A DNA stretch of 64,000 nt from Norana najaformis. Its lineage: Eukaryota; Annelida; Clitellata; Crassiclitellata; Hormogastridae. This document shows, in pieces, positions 1 through 10,689 of this stretch. The DNA lies in assembly GCA_964023275.1 (NCBI GenBank), contig OZ029915.1, positions 21,604,775 to 21,668,774 of the forward strand, given 5' to 3'. The notes beneath the pieces are model-generated. The model saw only the letters and a list, made by a program, of their open reading frames with translations, had not been told where the DNA came from and made no database searches. The translations under genes were made by a program, and so were the position numbers. Position 1 is the first letter of the stretch; each line of letters starts with the position of its first letter.

Positions 1-1140
1 AGATTTCTTGCAGAGGTACTAGGTAAGAACTCTTTAAAATGCATCCTTGAGAGGTTCAGAAAAGGTGCCATATGAATATTGAGGCACATGTGTACGCAAA
101 ACTTCTTTTTATTGTTCTACGTGGTTGTAGGTTTGCTTTATACTTGAATTCCAATAAATATGTTTACTAATTTTAGATAGCTGGAGATTATCTAGTATCT
201 CTACAGTAACATAGCACCTAAATAATTTACGCAAAATATTGACTTCTGCTTTTGTGTTTTAACTTGATCAGTTATCTATGATAAAGCTGTGATGTAGAAA
301 TGCTTTGTCATGAGTCACAGTACCCAATTCTAAAAGACTCTAGAAATGGCTCTGTTGCATATTAAACTAGTTTGCATTTGTTTGGAAAGAGCATTTTCCA
401 GTTGTGACTGTGTCAGCCTTCAGTTGTACTGTGAAAGGAAGGGAATTACGTGTACTGCACTGATTTTTGGACTGTGTTCATTAATTCCAAGTGTTAACGG
501 CAAGTCTAGTCATGAATTTGTCCGCATTTTATCGGAATTGTCTGCATGATTCAGTCTTATTTCCTTTCACAAGCATTAATAACAAAACAGCAACTACAAC
601 TTTAGCACTTTTAATATTAATATCCATGAAATAAGCAAGTTGGTGGTCATAGCTTTTATAACTTGGATGTTGTATAAATTAATTTAGCCTTGACTCTACC
701 TTCAGCCTCTTGTTCAAGGTTGTCTTGAAGACTGTACCATTGCTCATTTTGATAACCATTGATTTTAAGTAAACAAACATATTGTGAATATATTTTTAAT
801 AGTGTGTAGTATTTCCAGACTTGAAGCTTCAGTGTAAGCTTTTGTGAATTTTTTAACTGGAATATCTTAGTAACCTGTTTATTCATTTTACTTGCTGGAA
901 ATTAATTCAATTACAGTAATTCTCTCAGGGTTAATAGAAAGTAGCTTTGGATTCACTGTTGTGTGTGACCCTAAATATTGTAGCTCACACTGATATGTCC
1001 ACTGCTTATTGAATCCTGATTTAACGACCGATGTTGCTGTTTGGCAACATAATTATTTGGAACCTGTTGAATCTGTCAACAATTCAAAATGATTGATGTG
1101 GGTTATATTACATACTCTATAAAGATATGGTGTTTTAATA
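1..1140. other. AT-rich spacer, no gene seen
   Basis: Short open frames occur here but none has a recognisable domain, repeat or convincing splice context. The right edge grades into the decayed LINE that follows. Confidence 0.5.
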
Positions 1141-1149
1141 AACATGCTG

Positions 1150-2790
1150 GCATTTTGTCAGAGTTGAAGAGGAAAGATGCAACCACTGTGTAACTCTTTA
1201 GCCAGCTTCTCAGATTGCCACATTATGGTGTCAAGAAGAGGAAATTAGGTGTTGTTCAGGAGGAGATATGAAAAACCACTAAAGTCAGAAAAACAGTTGT
1301 TGAGGGTCAAATAAAGTCGACTTGTTAGCATCTTGTAGGGTAGTGCAAAGGGAGATTCTGTCCAAGATAAATTTTACTTTTCCCAATGTAATAACATGCA
1401 TAAGGCCAACCACAGACTTTTTGGCGATGCTGAACTTTCGGCAATTAAATTAGTTAAACATGCAGATTTGGCAGATGAAACAAGTGTTTGCACAAATTTG
1501 AACTGTTGCTTAAACCTAGTGCGATCCATGAGAAGACAAACGTGGCATCACCAACACTCTGCTTCAGAAATGGCAGAGTTAAACCAAGGCTGTGGTGTGT
1601 ACCCTGCTACTCTCTTAGATCTGAAAGGAATTACTTGCTGAGTTAAAGTGGATTGGAATTGCAGAGCCAGTTCATCAGCTGTTTGTGCTGTAGACAACCA
1701 TAACGGCGATACTAAGATATTCTGCTTTATTTTATTATAAGCAATTTTATACCAACAGCAAAATCTCTCAGTATTGTAATTTGAAGGCAGTTTAAATGAG
1801 AAGTCAAACTTTGAGAAAATGGCAACATGATCTGAAAGATAAGACTCAATTGGAGTAACAGAACTAAACAATTGTGAATCAGAATGAGTTATCAGGACAT
1901 CCAGAGTATGACCTTTGTTATGTGTTGGAACGGTAATGATCCATTTCATGTCAAACCCAACAAATATGGAAATGCTTAAAGAACAGTTATATCACTTACA
2001 TCCCTATAAATATTAAAGTCACCCATAATAATTATTTCAGAAGGGAAGGAAAGCAGATATACAAGCAGTGACTGAAATTCACTCAAAAAATCAATTCAAG
2101 AGGGACAATGGCCAATAAATGTTTACAAGCAATAGTTGTTTGTGCTAGAAATGAGAGAAATTCAAATTACTTGGGTGCTGGAATAGGTAAAACAAACCTA
2201 AGCAGTGCTACAGTGGTAGACACAACCTAAAAAGAAAAACAAGTCCCCACTTTTGATATTGCACCAAGTCTCATTCAGAAGAGAAAAGGTTGGGGGACTA
2301 AGATCAGAAATGAATGCTGATGTATCACTAGGTGGAAGCCAGGTCTTTTACTTTTGAACAAGTATATGTAAGGAATGCTCACAAAGAATATTATGTAAGG
2401 CTGCAGCTTTATTTCAAAGGGAACAAAGTTTATCTGACCAACACCCAGACTCTGAAATGTAGCTGGTCCAGGATTTATTTCAGTACGACCAGTCAAAAGA
2501 AGTAATAGAAGCATATACAAAGACAACCCACAACATCTGGTTGAAGATGTGTTACGTGAATTTGCGTTAAAACTGGATGGCATCACATAGCAACACGACT
2601 GAAATGAAAAGCAGCACCAGGTAAAATGATTGGGCCTGAGCCAAGTTGAAACATGAACCAGAATGCAGCAATGCATGTGTGAGTGCAACAACAGACCTGT
2701 CTACCAGATTTGGCATAGAGTAGTAACAGGAATGATTTACAATAAGACAACAAGCCCTGTAATGGGGCAGCCATAATCATCAATCAAATT
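1150..2790 (-). mobile_element. Decayed CR1/L2-type LINE, endonuclease half of ORF2
   Basis: Read on the minus strand, this is the 5' half of a non-LTR retrotransposon of the CR1/L2/Rex1 group. In order it shows a leucine-rich stretch ending in a 2A-like motif (2464-2511), an ETWL-like segment with TSAFISDL near 2300-2350, the apurinic-endonuclease motif GDFN inside IIIMGDFNIY (about 2006-2035), the downstream endonuclease signature HNKGHTLDVLITHS plus SDHVAI (about 1840-1920), and the linker PWFNSAISEAEC leading towards the reverse transcriptase (about 1550). Similarity to the linker (a KSLW-like stretch) can be followed to about 1370, weakly to 1150. The pieces lie in different frames with in-frame stops, so the copy is dead, and the catalytic reverse-transcriptase core is absent. 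Such proteins nick target DNA and reverse-transcribe their own RNA in the nucleus. The exact clade within CR1/L2 is uncertain. Confidence 0.8.
2464..2511 (-). other. 2A-like peptide motif at the N-terminal side of the LINE ORF
   Basis: The minus strand encodes LLLLLLTGRTEINPGP. This matches the 2A 'ribosome skipping' signature (leucine-rich run, then G-D-V/I-E-x-N-P-G-P), except that the D-V/I pair reads R-T. APE-type LINEs of sea urchins and other marine invertebrates are known to carry 2A or signal-like 2A peptides at this position. The NPGP core is intact. Activity of this variant is unknown. Confidence 0.65.
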
Positions 2791-2799
2791 GAAACCACA

Positions 2800-3430
2800 A
2801 GTACAGCAAGTACAAAAGGTATGACGTAAATAAGAAAAAAGCAGTTCTTCAGTTCATACAGTATACAAATACAGAAATTGGCGACTCAGGAATGCAGACA
2901 AATAAAAGAATATCAGCCGTGTTAGTGTGGAGCTAAATCATACATTGGGATTCTGGTTGGGAAACCTGCTGTGCTCATACAGATCAGGAAGTCAGAGAAC
3001 ATAGGTCCTGAAGCCCACAACATAAATGGGACGTAAAATAATACAAACAAGAAATAAATAATTAAAGCTTATCTCAGCAGTAGAGAAAGACAATTCTCCA
3101 GAAAGTTAAAAATCACAGGCCAAAATCTATTGTTTATCTGTTTAAAAGAGCACTTTATGTAAAAAATATGTCAAGAAATTAAAATCATAACATCTGGAGA
3201 GGTGGTGTACCAGTACTACATGTATATGCTTTCTTCTGCAGCAGATGGCATCAAATGCAGAAGAAATATCAAGGAGGCAAAGGCAAGAAATTCTGCTTAT
3301 GATAACCAACTGCAAGTAAAAAAAAACATTGTTGACCAGCTGAGTCTGTTGCTGTTTGTTAATGAATAATTAAACTAGCTATTAGTCTTATTCTGTGACC
3401 AAGAATCTACATCATTAGAATCCAGATTTT
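2800..3430. other. Spacer, no gene seen
   Basis: AT-rich sequence with no long or recognisable open frame. It may contain the untranslated leader of the minus-strand LINE, but no boundary is visible. Confidence 0.45.
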
Positions 3431-3434
3431 ATGC

Positions 3435-3500
3435 CTACGATTCCTCGCTCAGCCAATGGACACATGGCATGTTATCAAATGTCTTACTTACTGACTTACT
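3435..3500 (+). repeat. Dispersed repeat with tetranucleotide tail, copy 1
   Basis: The stretch beginning GCCTACGATTCCTCGCT matches 12591-12640 over about 50 bases with roughly ten differences. Here it runs out into a short CTTACTTACTGACTTACT tail. The other copy runs straight into the 5-kb CTCA/CACT satellite. A repeat body followed by a short tandem tail is typical of retroposon 3' ends, but the family is not recognised. Confidence 0.55.
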
Positions 3501-3950
3501 AGGTTGGACAACTGGTTGCTAGGTTGATTCAAATAAACAGAAATCCTATTCTGTTACTAAGCTCGAAAATGTATACTTAAGATTGGACAAAACTTATTGA
3601 GCACTCTTGCTGTCGATGAGTCTTCCAGGCCTTTTGCTAGATTTTGTTAACGAATAAGAAACTTTCTCACTAAAAAATAGCTGCATAGTAGCAACCATTT
3701 ACTGGTGCCTTAAGCATACAACTTCTTAGATTATTATAATTATTATTATTATTATTAATTGCTAGGCTGATTCGTTCAAAGATAAATCTAATCCTGTTGC
3801 TAACAGTGCTTCTAGGGTTCAATAGCGCCGATTACTAGGCTAATGCTGTCAACAATTAATGCAAGTTTTGCTAGATTTTGTTAATAATAAAGACACTGGT
3901 TGCGAGGCTGATTCGATCATGGAAGACACTGGTAGATGGGTCTGCAAGTT
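3501..3950 (+). repeat. Diverged tandem duplication of about 240 bases
   Basis: Two units lie in the same order. The TTGCTAGG(T/C)TGATTC block starts at about 3517 and 3760, and the 19-base string TTTTGCTAGATTTTGTTAA is identical at 3632 and 3866. An (ATT)n run at about 3735-3758 sits between them. The second unit ends just beyond the stop codon of the ankyrin gene. Confidence 0.5.
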
Positions 3951-3952
3951 GT

Positions 3953-5364
3953 TTACTGTTCTTCGTCTGTGTCGTGTACTTCGCCATCTCCATAGAGATC
4001 GCTGTCAAATACACTTGGCTCCATTTCTTCCTCTGTGTTAGATTCACTGTCGGTGGAATCTGCTGTCTCCACTGCCTCACTTGGATCTTCTATGTCAGAG
4101 AACATCATGTAATATTGGATACCAGGTGCAAGATGGAGCGCTTCAAGATTCTTTGTAAAGAACGGTGCAGGAATCGCATGAAGAACTGCTCTTCTTGACA
4201 GTTCCTTAAGCGGCCTTGGACTTCGGTAGAACCACCTAAGCCAGTCTAGAAGACTGAGGTTCTTCTGTGCGTACTCTGGAAGACTTTCTGCTTTGACTTG
4301 GAACAGCTTTCTTATGTTTCTCACTTGACTTCCTGCCCTTGCCAGGACTTTTACCAAGTCATCATACCCTTCATGGAAGGCCATTTCTAATGCATTCTTC
4401 ACAGCTTGCTCACCCTCGTACCATGAACATGGCCCTGCACCTACCAAGTCGACATCTGTATTAGCACGGATAAGCTTTAGAGCTACCATGCACCAGCGAT
4501 TTGGGTGAGCTAGGTAAACATGTTGTCTTCTGATTGTAACGAGGCAAAGCGCTGTCTGATTGTACGTGTTGACACGATTTGGATCTGCTCCTCTCTCCAG
4601 CAGAAGTTTCACTGATTCAAGCTGTCCATGTGACGCAGCAAACATGAGAGGAGTCATCCGCTGGTGCTGATCATTCCAGCTGTCTGGCAGGACTGTGCTG
4701 GACCGAAGAAAAATGTCAAGGCAGAGGCAGTGTCCTTTTAAGGCAGCTACATGGATTGGCCTGCGCAGAAGCTTATCCTCTGTAGTTCGATCAGCGTTAA
4801 GCTGAAGCAGTCGTTCAAGCAACTCTGGACGGTTCGACTTGACGGCTTGCATGATTGGAGTCTTGGAGAACTTGTCTGTGATAGACACATCTGCTCCTTG
4901 AGACACTAGGAGCTCAAAAAGGTCTCTCTGGTCGTTCTTGATTGCCCAGTGCAATGCAGTCCTGTGAAACATATCCTTTGCATGGATGTCCGACTTGTGC
5001 CGCAGCAGACACTCGGCACATGATTTCTGACGGTATTTTACAGCCACAAGAAAAGGCGTCATGCTTCGAGTGGTTTCACGGTCCAGCGATGCACCAGCTT
5101 TGACCAGTTTTTCTACCACGTCGACATGTCCAAATCGTGCAGCAACGTGTAGTGGCGTGAATCGCTTCTTTGCTTTTGCGTTGATGCCAGCACCAGCCTC
5201 AAGCAAAGCACCGACAGCTGACAACTGTCCAGATGCACAAGCACAGTACAGAGGCGTCTCCCAGTTCTCGTTTCTAGCGTTGATATTATCCTCACAAGAC
5301 GACAGCAAGGCCTTCAGTGCTTCGGTGTCACCACTAGAGGCCGCCTGGTGTAACGTCATTTCTC
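3953..5364 (-). CDS. Ankyrin-repeat protein with SOCS-like box (ASB family-like)
   Basis: One large exon codes for about 468 residues from the Met at 5359 (MTLHQAASSGD) to the stop at 3953. About eight ankyrin repeats fill residues 1-260 (TPLHVAARFGH, TALHWAIKNDQ and TPLMFAASHGQ are typical), followed by a degenerate helical stretch. Residues about 381-422 resemble a SOCS box (PLKELSRRAVLHAI, then LHLAPGIQYYMMF). ASB proteins use ankyrin repeats to bind a substrate and the SOCS box to recruit Elongin B/C and Cullin 5 for ubiquitination in the cytoplasm. The usual BC-box cysteine reads Ser and the LPxP Cul5 motif is weak, so recruitment is inferred, not shown. A very acidic tail of about 46 residues follows, which is unusual for the family. 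The open frame continues upstream to 5422, but TTTCAATATAG at 5365-5375 looks like a splice acceptor, so I prefer the start at 5359 with an unseen 5' exon. A plain ankyrin protein is the alternative. Confidence 0.85.
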
Positions 5365-5429
5365 CTATATTGAAACACAATGTACACCTGCTGTAGCACA
5401 CATTTTTCAGTGTGCAAACCACATGTATA

Positions 5430-6335
5430 CTGTTTTAATATTTTTTATATTTTATAAATAAAAATGCCAACCCATAAATGACTGATGTTAGATCGTTTCG
5501 TTTAATTCAGCCAAATAAACGCAAAAACATACCGGAGTACACAATGTTTTCCTTGATGCTATTCTTGCCGGAAGTGTTATGAATATTCAATTTTGCATAA
5601 CTGTTGAACACTGCATGCTTGGAGTATGCTACGCAGTGATGTTTGTGGCTACGCTTTCTGAGCATCTTCTGAATTCAAAATAATTTTAAATTTAGAAGAG
5701 CAGTTCAAGAACTTGCCTCATAAATGGTCGGAAAAGTCAATGGTTCGAGCCAATAGGAATCAATAAGCATACAAAACGAAGTAAACTCACCTCTAAGCTC
5801 TTAACTTCATATTAAAATTGTAGTAACAGCCCAAAGACCAATTAGCCTAATCGTCCACTAGCGATTGGTGCTGTTTTCCAAAGCTACGCATGTGATGTCA
5901 GCAAGGTGCGGTTGAATTTAAACATTTTTAGCAAATCTTCCGTTGGCCAAATAAGTGTAACGACTGACTCCAAATTACAGCAGACTGCTTGTCGGATATT
6001 CTTCTAATTTACAGGTATTCTGAACAAGAAATACGTGCACGCAGCCTATACGCTGAAGGTAGGCCTATCTGCTTCAGATAACCATAGGAGAAAGACAAAG
6101 TGCCAACTAGTTAGGCCAATCACGATCGAGAGGACAAATTATCGACGCAGGCCAATAAGCAAACACTGAACATTACAGCAAGTGGCAAGGTTTTCGGGCC
6201 AATTTCGGCAACAGGTTGAGATTAGGCTGACCCTATTACGTGTAGGCCTACACTCATGGTCTACACTGTGACCAAATACAAACAAACTGTTATGCTCTAT
6301 TAACACTGATCGCATGGTCATAAAATTCTTTTTCC
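5430..6335. other. Spacer upstream of the ankyrin gene
   Basis: No coding or RNA gene is seen. The promoter and first exon of the minus-strand ankyrin gene should lie in or beyond this stretch, but no TATA box or clear donor site can be assigned. Two TAGGCCTA palindromes occur, at 6060 and 6243. Confidence 0.4.
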
Positions 6336-6339
6336 AGGC

Positions 6340-6525
6340 ACTGTAGGTTGAGCTCTGCGTGTATGTGGGAGTCTGCCATTGGTGACTTTACTAATTACCT
6401 GAGCACTGTTTGCTTACTGGTGAATTTTTGTTCTTAATGACGTAAACCATTTAGTATAGCGAGCGGACTGCGCTTTTGTGAGGTACTCAAAGGCTATATT
6501 AAGGGTCTAGATACACGTTCGTACA
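6340..6525 (+). mobile_element. LINE 3'-end fragment, family B
   Basis: This matches 58180-58375 along its length. Shared landmarks are GTTGAG...GTGAC..., CTGAGCA(C/T)T, TTTGCTTA and GCGCTTTTGTGAG, then a GCTATAT(T/C)AAG block close to the 3' end. It is probably the untranslated tail of an L2/CR1-like LINE truncated at its 5' end. A CATA microsatellite follows at once, as is common at LINE tails. Confidence 0.55.
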
Positions 6526-6663
6526 TACATACATACATACATACATACATACATACATACATACATACATACATAAATACATACATACACACACATACAT
6601 ACAGACATACATGCATACATACATACAGACAGACAGACATACATACATACATACATACATACA
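6521..6663 (+). repeat. (CATA)n microsatellite
   Basis: About 140 bases of CATA units with CACA and CAGA interruptions, abutting the LINE tail. Confidence 0.95.
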
Positions 6664-6918
6664 TAGATCGCACATTTTGCTATTGGTCATTGGATAAACA
6701 TCTTTGCATATGTTTCGGGCGCAAAACCAACGGGTCCCATTCGCGAGGGATATCCATTTTGGACAAAACTTCACTTTGCAGATGAACAATTGACCTATTT
6801 GACAATGTATTCACTAATTGGCGATGCAAACACACGGAGCCGGTCAGGCTGAAAGCATAGACGTTAAAAGCTGTGCATAAATGTCATTGCTTTGTTCCAG
6901 CTAACCACAGGCCTAAAT

Positions 6919-6987
6919 ATATATTATTTATTTATATTATATATATATATAATATATATTAATATATAATATATATATATATATAAT
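6919..6987. repeat. AT-rich palindromic repeat
   Basis: An almost pure A/T stretch (TATATATTATTTATTTAT and its inverse) able to fold on itself. Confidence 0.8.
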
Positions 6988-7397
6988 CCACGTGTCTAAA
7001 AGAGATATTTGTGTTTCCCATAGGTGACTGTTCTATGTTGCTATGGTCCAACTTCGGTTTGGTGCATCATTTGTAACTTTGGCAATATAGTCACTCGATT
7101 ATTTTCATTTTTCATTAACTCATTAATTCTCCTGTTCTCCATGTGACGAACTTCTAACCTGAACATCGTTACCGATTTTTTTCCTCCAGTTGTTTGATAG
7201 TAGGCCTATGTCGTTTGTGGCTACAGTCAGCGCATTCTTGTTGGAATTTTGATTTGTTAATTAACTGTTTTTACACTGCACGTACTGACAATTGCGCCGC
7301 TTGTGGCTGCAGTCAGCGAATATCTGTACAGAACCCAGAAGTACTTATTGTACTGCGTCATTTTTTGCCCTCAGCCATGTACGACGCTGTATAAATC

Positions 7398-7610
7398 GTC
7401 TTATTATTATTATTAGTAGTAGTAGTAGTAGTGGTAGTAGTAGTAGTAGTAGTGGTAGTAGTAGTAGTGGTGGTAGTGGAAGTGGTAGTACTACTAGTAG
7501 TAGTAGGGCCTGCAAGTGGAGTTGAAATCTCGAGACATCTTTCTGCCTTTTCGGGGAATTGAACCCCCGACCTTTGAGTTGACAGCCCAGTCGCGACTAT
7601 CGCGCACCCC
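7398..7610 (-). mobile_element. tRNA-derived SINE with triplet-repeat tail
   Basis: Minus-strand order: a tRNA-like head beginning GGGGTGCGCGATAGTCGCGA at 7610, a box B (GGGTTCAATTCC) with a paired arm near 7560, a short body, then a 3' tail of CTA/ACT/ATT triplets at about 7398-7504. The tail may have expanded from the original SINE tail. The head is a different family from the SINEs at 26.1, 41.7 and 62.2 kb. Confidence 0.6.
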
Positions 7611-7619
7611 AACATATAG

Positions 7620-8963
7620 TGAAAATATATTCTAGCAGAGGTTTTTTGATTAAGCAGAAACATGTCTGTGGTTATCTTGCAGACTACAAATAAAAAATTA
7701 AGACACATTTTAGTAGTTTCCATTATTTAACGAAATCCTGTGGCTTCAACGCCAGTTGACGTCGACCTTACCTTCGATTATGTGTGTTCAATACATCTAC
7801 TGTATGGATCGGGATTCTATTTTATTTATTTAACCTAATATCCATAACTAAAAATGGTGTTTTAAAGCTTGTTATCTGCGTATTGATTTGTAATTGAATC
7901 AAAGCACAACAGAATTAAGGATTATACTACAAGCGTCAGAAAGATATTCTACACGTTTGCAGCATGGTAAACATGACTGAAAAACTGGTGTAACATAGTA
8001 CACCTTAAACTTAATTTAACCTGCTATTGTCATGCTATTGTCACGATTGTCATGAATGTTGCACAACTCAACCACTGCCGTACTCGGGTAGTTCCAGTCT
8101 CGAACCTGGATAAAGCAGGAGGATGACGTCAGCGGTCTATGATGTCATAAGATGTTGTTAAACACTGGAACTACTACTGAACGGTGCACTACACAAAAAT
8201 TCAAATATAATAACAGTATAAGTCTTTGTTTAAAATAAATGATCCATTTAATACCTTAGGAATAAGTCTTAGTTATAGGACCATTTCAATAGCAATATAG
8301 GCCTACGCCTAAGAATAAGCTGATTCCTGCGACTTAGCTTTCATTCATTATGCTGTAACATTATCGAGCTTACGATTACGATTACTCAGAATATCTGTTA
8401 GTAAGTGGATCACGTGCACACAAACTGCAGAGTTCTAGCAGACGAAACTACACGAATGCCGTCATGCGTGGAGTTTAAGCAGTTGACTTAACCAGTTCCG
8501 CCGCATACAACAAGCAACCTCCCAAGGCTGCCACCCCCCTCCATTCTGACCCGGCACCAAAACCGATCCAAATACACTTGGATCTTGCGGATTTGATTTA
8601 GTATAGGCTTAGTGTCGGAGAATAAGCTGGCCTTCCCTATGCAGCCTTTGTGTAAATTCGGAGTTTTACATTAATTTATATTACAGGCCTTGTGTTTGCA
8701 TATGTAATTTGGCCCCGGGTTCCTGAGCCCATCGGAGAGTATAGTGGTACTCGGTTTGTATTTGGGGCAGACGAGAAATGCGTCTTTAGTATGAACTCTG
8801 GAAAATTCGAGTGACTACCAGGCAGTTAGTCTCATGTGAATGGCCAAGACACCCACAAAATACTCACCAACTGCAATCGTAAAGTTACATAGCGATGCAT
8901 TTCACAGGCGCTCAATATACTAGCCTATATATAAGTACATGTATATATGCATATAAGTATGTA

Positions 8964-9006
<43 letters not shown>

Positions 9007-9110
9007 GGCCAATTAGAATGTCTTCAAAGCATAAAATGGTCAAGTGTTGGCCTATGACATTATAAAAACGTTTTCTCAAAAGAAACTCGGTTTTTTCTTG
9101 AATGTTTTAG
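7620..9110. other. Spacer, no gene seen
   Basis: No coding region is supported. It includes an ACGATTACGATTAC run at about 8372, like LINE family A tails, and a (TA)n run at about 8968-9002. Confidence 0.45.
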
Positions 9111-9117
9111 CAGCCTA

Positions 9118-9770
9118 TTGGTAATCGTAATCGTAATCTCGAGATTTCTACAGCGCCCAACGAAAACTAAGTCGCGGGAACCAGCTTATTCACAGGCGCT
9201 CAGGCAAAACAAAAACAACAGGCAAAAGGGTTCGGTTCCAGGTCAAGATCCAGGAGTCAGGCAGTCAGACAGTCGGACGGCTACGGTGGATGGTGTTTGA
9301 AATTGAAGCGAGAAGAGAGATAAGAGGAAGAGGAAGAGGAAGAATCAGGATAAGATTTTTGGAAAAGAAGCGTTTTCAGTCTTGAGTGAAAGACCTGCGC
9401 AGAAACTGAAAGAGGTTAGTTAAGTGTTGGTGAGTTCATATGATTGACCAGACAGCTGTCGCAATTCTGGCGGGAGTTTATTCCAAAGGGGTGGGGCAGC
9501 TATGGCTATGGAGCGATTTCCAAATTTTAAGGATGAGGTGACGGGATGGCGAAGAAGTGTTAGGACAGATGAGGAGCGGGTTGAACGGAGTGGCTGGATA
9601 GTAAATAATTGGCGAAGATAGGAGGGTTGGGAGGATTGAAGTGTGTTGTAGGTGAGGGATAAGACTGATGGTGGACTGATGCAGATTAAATTACAACAAA
9701 ATATGATAATAACAGCTTGACCAAACTCATACTGTGTCATATAGCAGTTTGCCAGTTTGCACCATAGCAA
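9118..9770 (-). mobile_element. CR1/L2-type LINE, reverse-transcriptase C-terminus plus 3' UTR (family A)
   Basis: On the minus strand the frame ending near 9420 gives PSYLRQLFTIQPLRSTRSS, then FGNRSIAIAAPPLWNKLPPE. This is the conserved end of CR1/L2-group reverse transcriptases (APPLWNxLP). Downstream lies about 300 bases of 3' UTR, ending in GCGCTGTAGAAATCTCGAG and a short terminal (GATTAC)n array at 9118-9140. A second, 3'-only copy lies at 61141-61350. The element is truncated at its 5' end, as usual for LINEs, and no target duplication is seen by eye. Confidence 0.75.
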
Positions 9771-9779
9771 AGTAACAAA

Positions 9780-10050
9780 GCAAACTGAGAGCCAATCTTT
9801 GCCATGCAGTTAACCGCCAGCCTTAACTGCACGCCCAGAGACCATCACGAGGAGGTATTGGCAACGGTCTCCGTCGTTAAGCCATCGCAAGCCTTGAAGC
9901 CTCTAATTCCAATTTCGTCATCATAGTCATCATGAGCAGCCACAAATTCCCAATTTCATTAAATTCTAAATTTTCTGAAATTTTGAATGTTTTAAATTTT
10001 TCATTAGTGAGAATGACATTGACAGAGATAGCTGTAAGAAAACAAAACGC
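9780..10050. other. Spacer, no gene seen
   Basis: AT-rich sequence between the LINE fragment and the 42-base tandem array. Confidence 0.4.
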
Positions 10051-10054
10051 TATG

Positions 10055-10570
10055 ATAAACAAAAGTCAAGGGTTTAGACAGAGCAAAATGGCAATTAATA
10101 ATCAAAAGACAAGGATCTAGAAAGACAAAAATGGCAACTATTAAACAAAACAGAAGGGCCCGGATAGAAAAAACGGAGTTGATAAATAAATGACAAGTGT
10201 CGAGACATAGAAAAATGGCAATTGATTATCATATAACAAGGATCTCCACTGAGAAAAATGGTAATTAAATAACAAAAGACAAGGGTTTAGATAGAGTAAA
10301 ATGGCACTTTATTAACAAACGACAAGTACCTACACAGAGGAAAATTACAATTGATAAAAAACAAGGGTCCAGTCATATAGAAAAAAGGGCAATTGATAAG
10401 TGGCGACAATGAACTGTACAGAGAAAGCTGGCAATTGATAAACAAAAACGACATGGGTCTAAACAGAAAATGGCAGTTGATAAAAAAGGTCAAGGGTCTA
10501 GACAGAGAAAAATGTCAATTATTGATAAACAAAGGACAAGGATATAAACAGAGAAAGGGGCATTGCCAGA
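10055..10570 (+). repeat. Degenerate minisatellite, unit about 42 bases, about 12 copies
   Basis: The core AAAAATGGCAATTGATAA recurs at about 10085, 10127, 10170, 10212, 10255, 10299, 10343, 10385, 10425, 10469, 10509 and 10555, alternating with a GACAAGGGTCTAGACAGAG block. Copies are well diverged, so the array is old. Confidence 0.8.
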
Positions 10571-10634
10571 CTCCTTGACGAGCCCCAGGGCAGAGCATCG
10601 AAAAGAATCAAAGCAGCAGTTAATAGATACATTT

Positions 10635-10639
<5 letters not shown>

Positions 10640-10683
<44 letters not shown>
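10640..10683 (+). repeat. (GA)n microsatellite
   Basis: About 44 bases of uninterrupted GA. Confidence 0.97.
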
Positions 10684-10687
<4 letters not shown>

Positions 10688-10689
10688 CC

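Noticed and set aside
1396-1641. 81-residue plus-strand frame
   Set aside because: It is antisense to the decayed LINE endonuclease and linker region.
6499-6789. Frame of Met-Tyr-Val-Cys repeats
   Set aside because: It reads a CATA/TATG microsatellite. The same holds for frames at 43184-43410 and 36048-36150.
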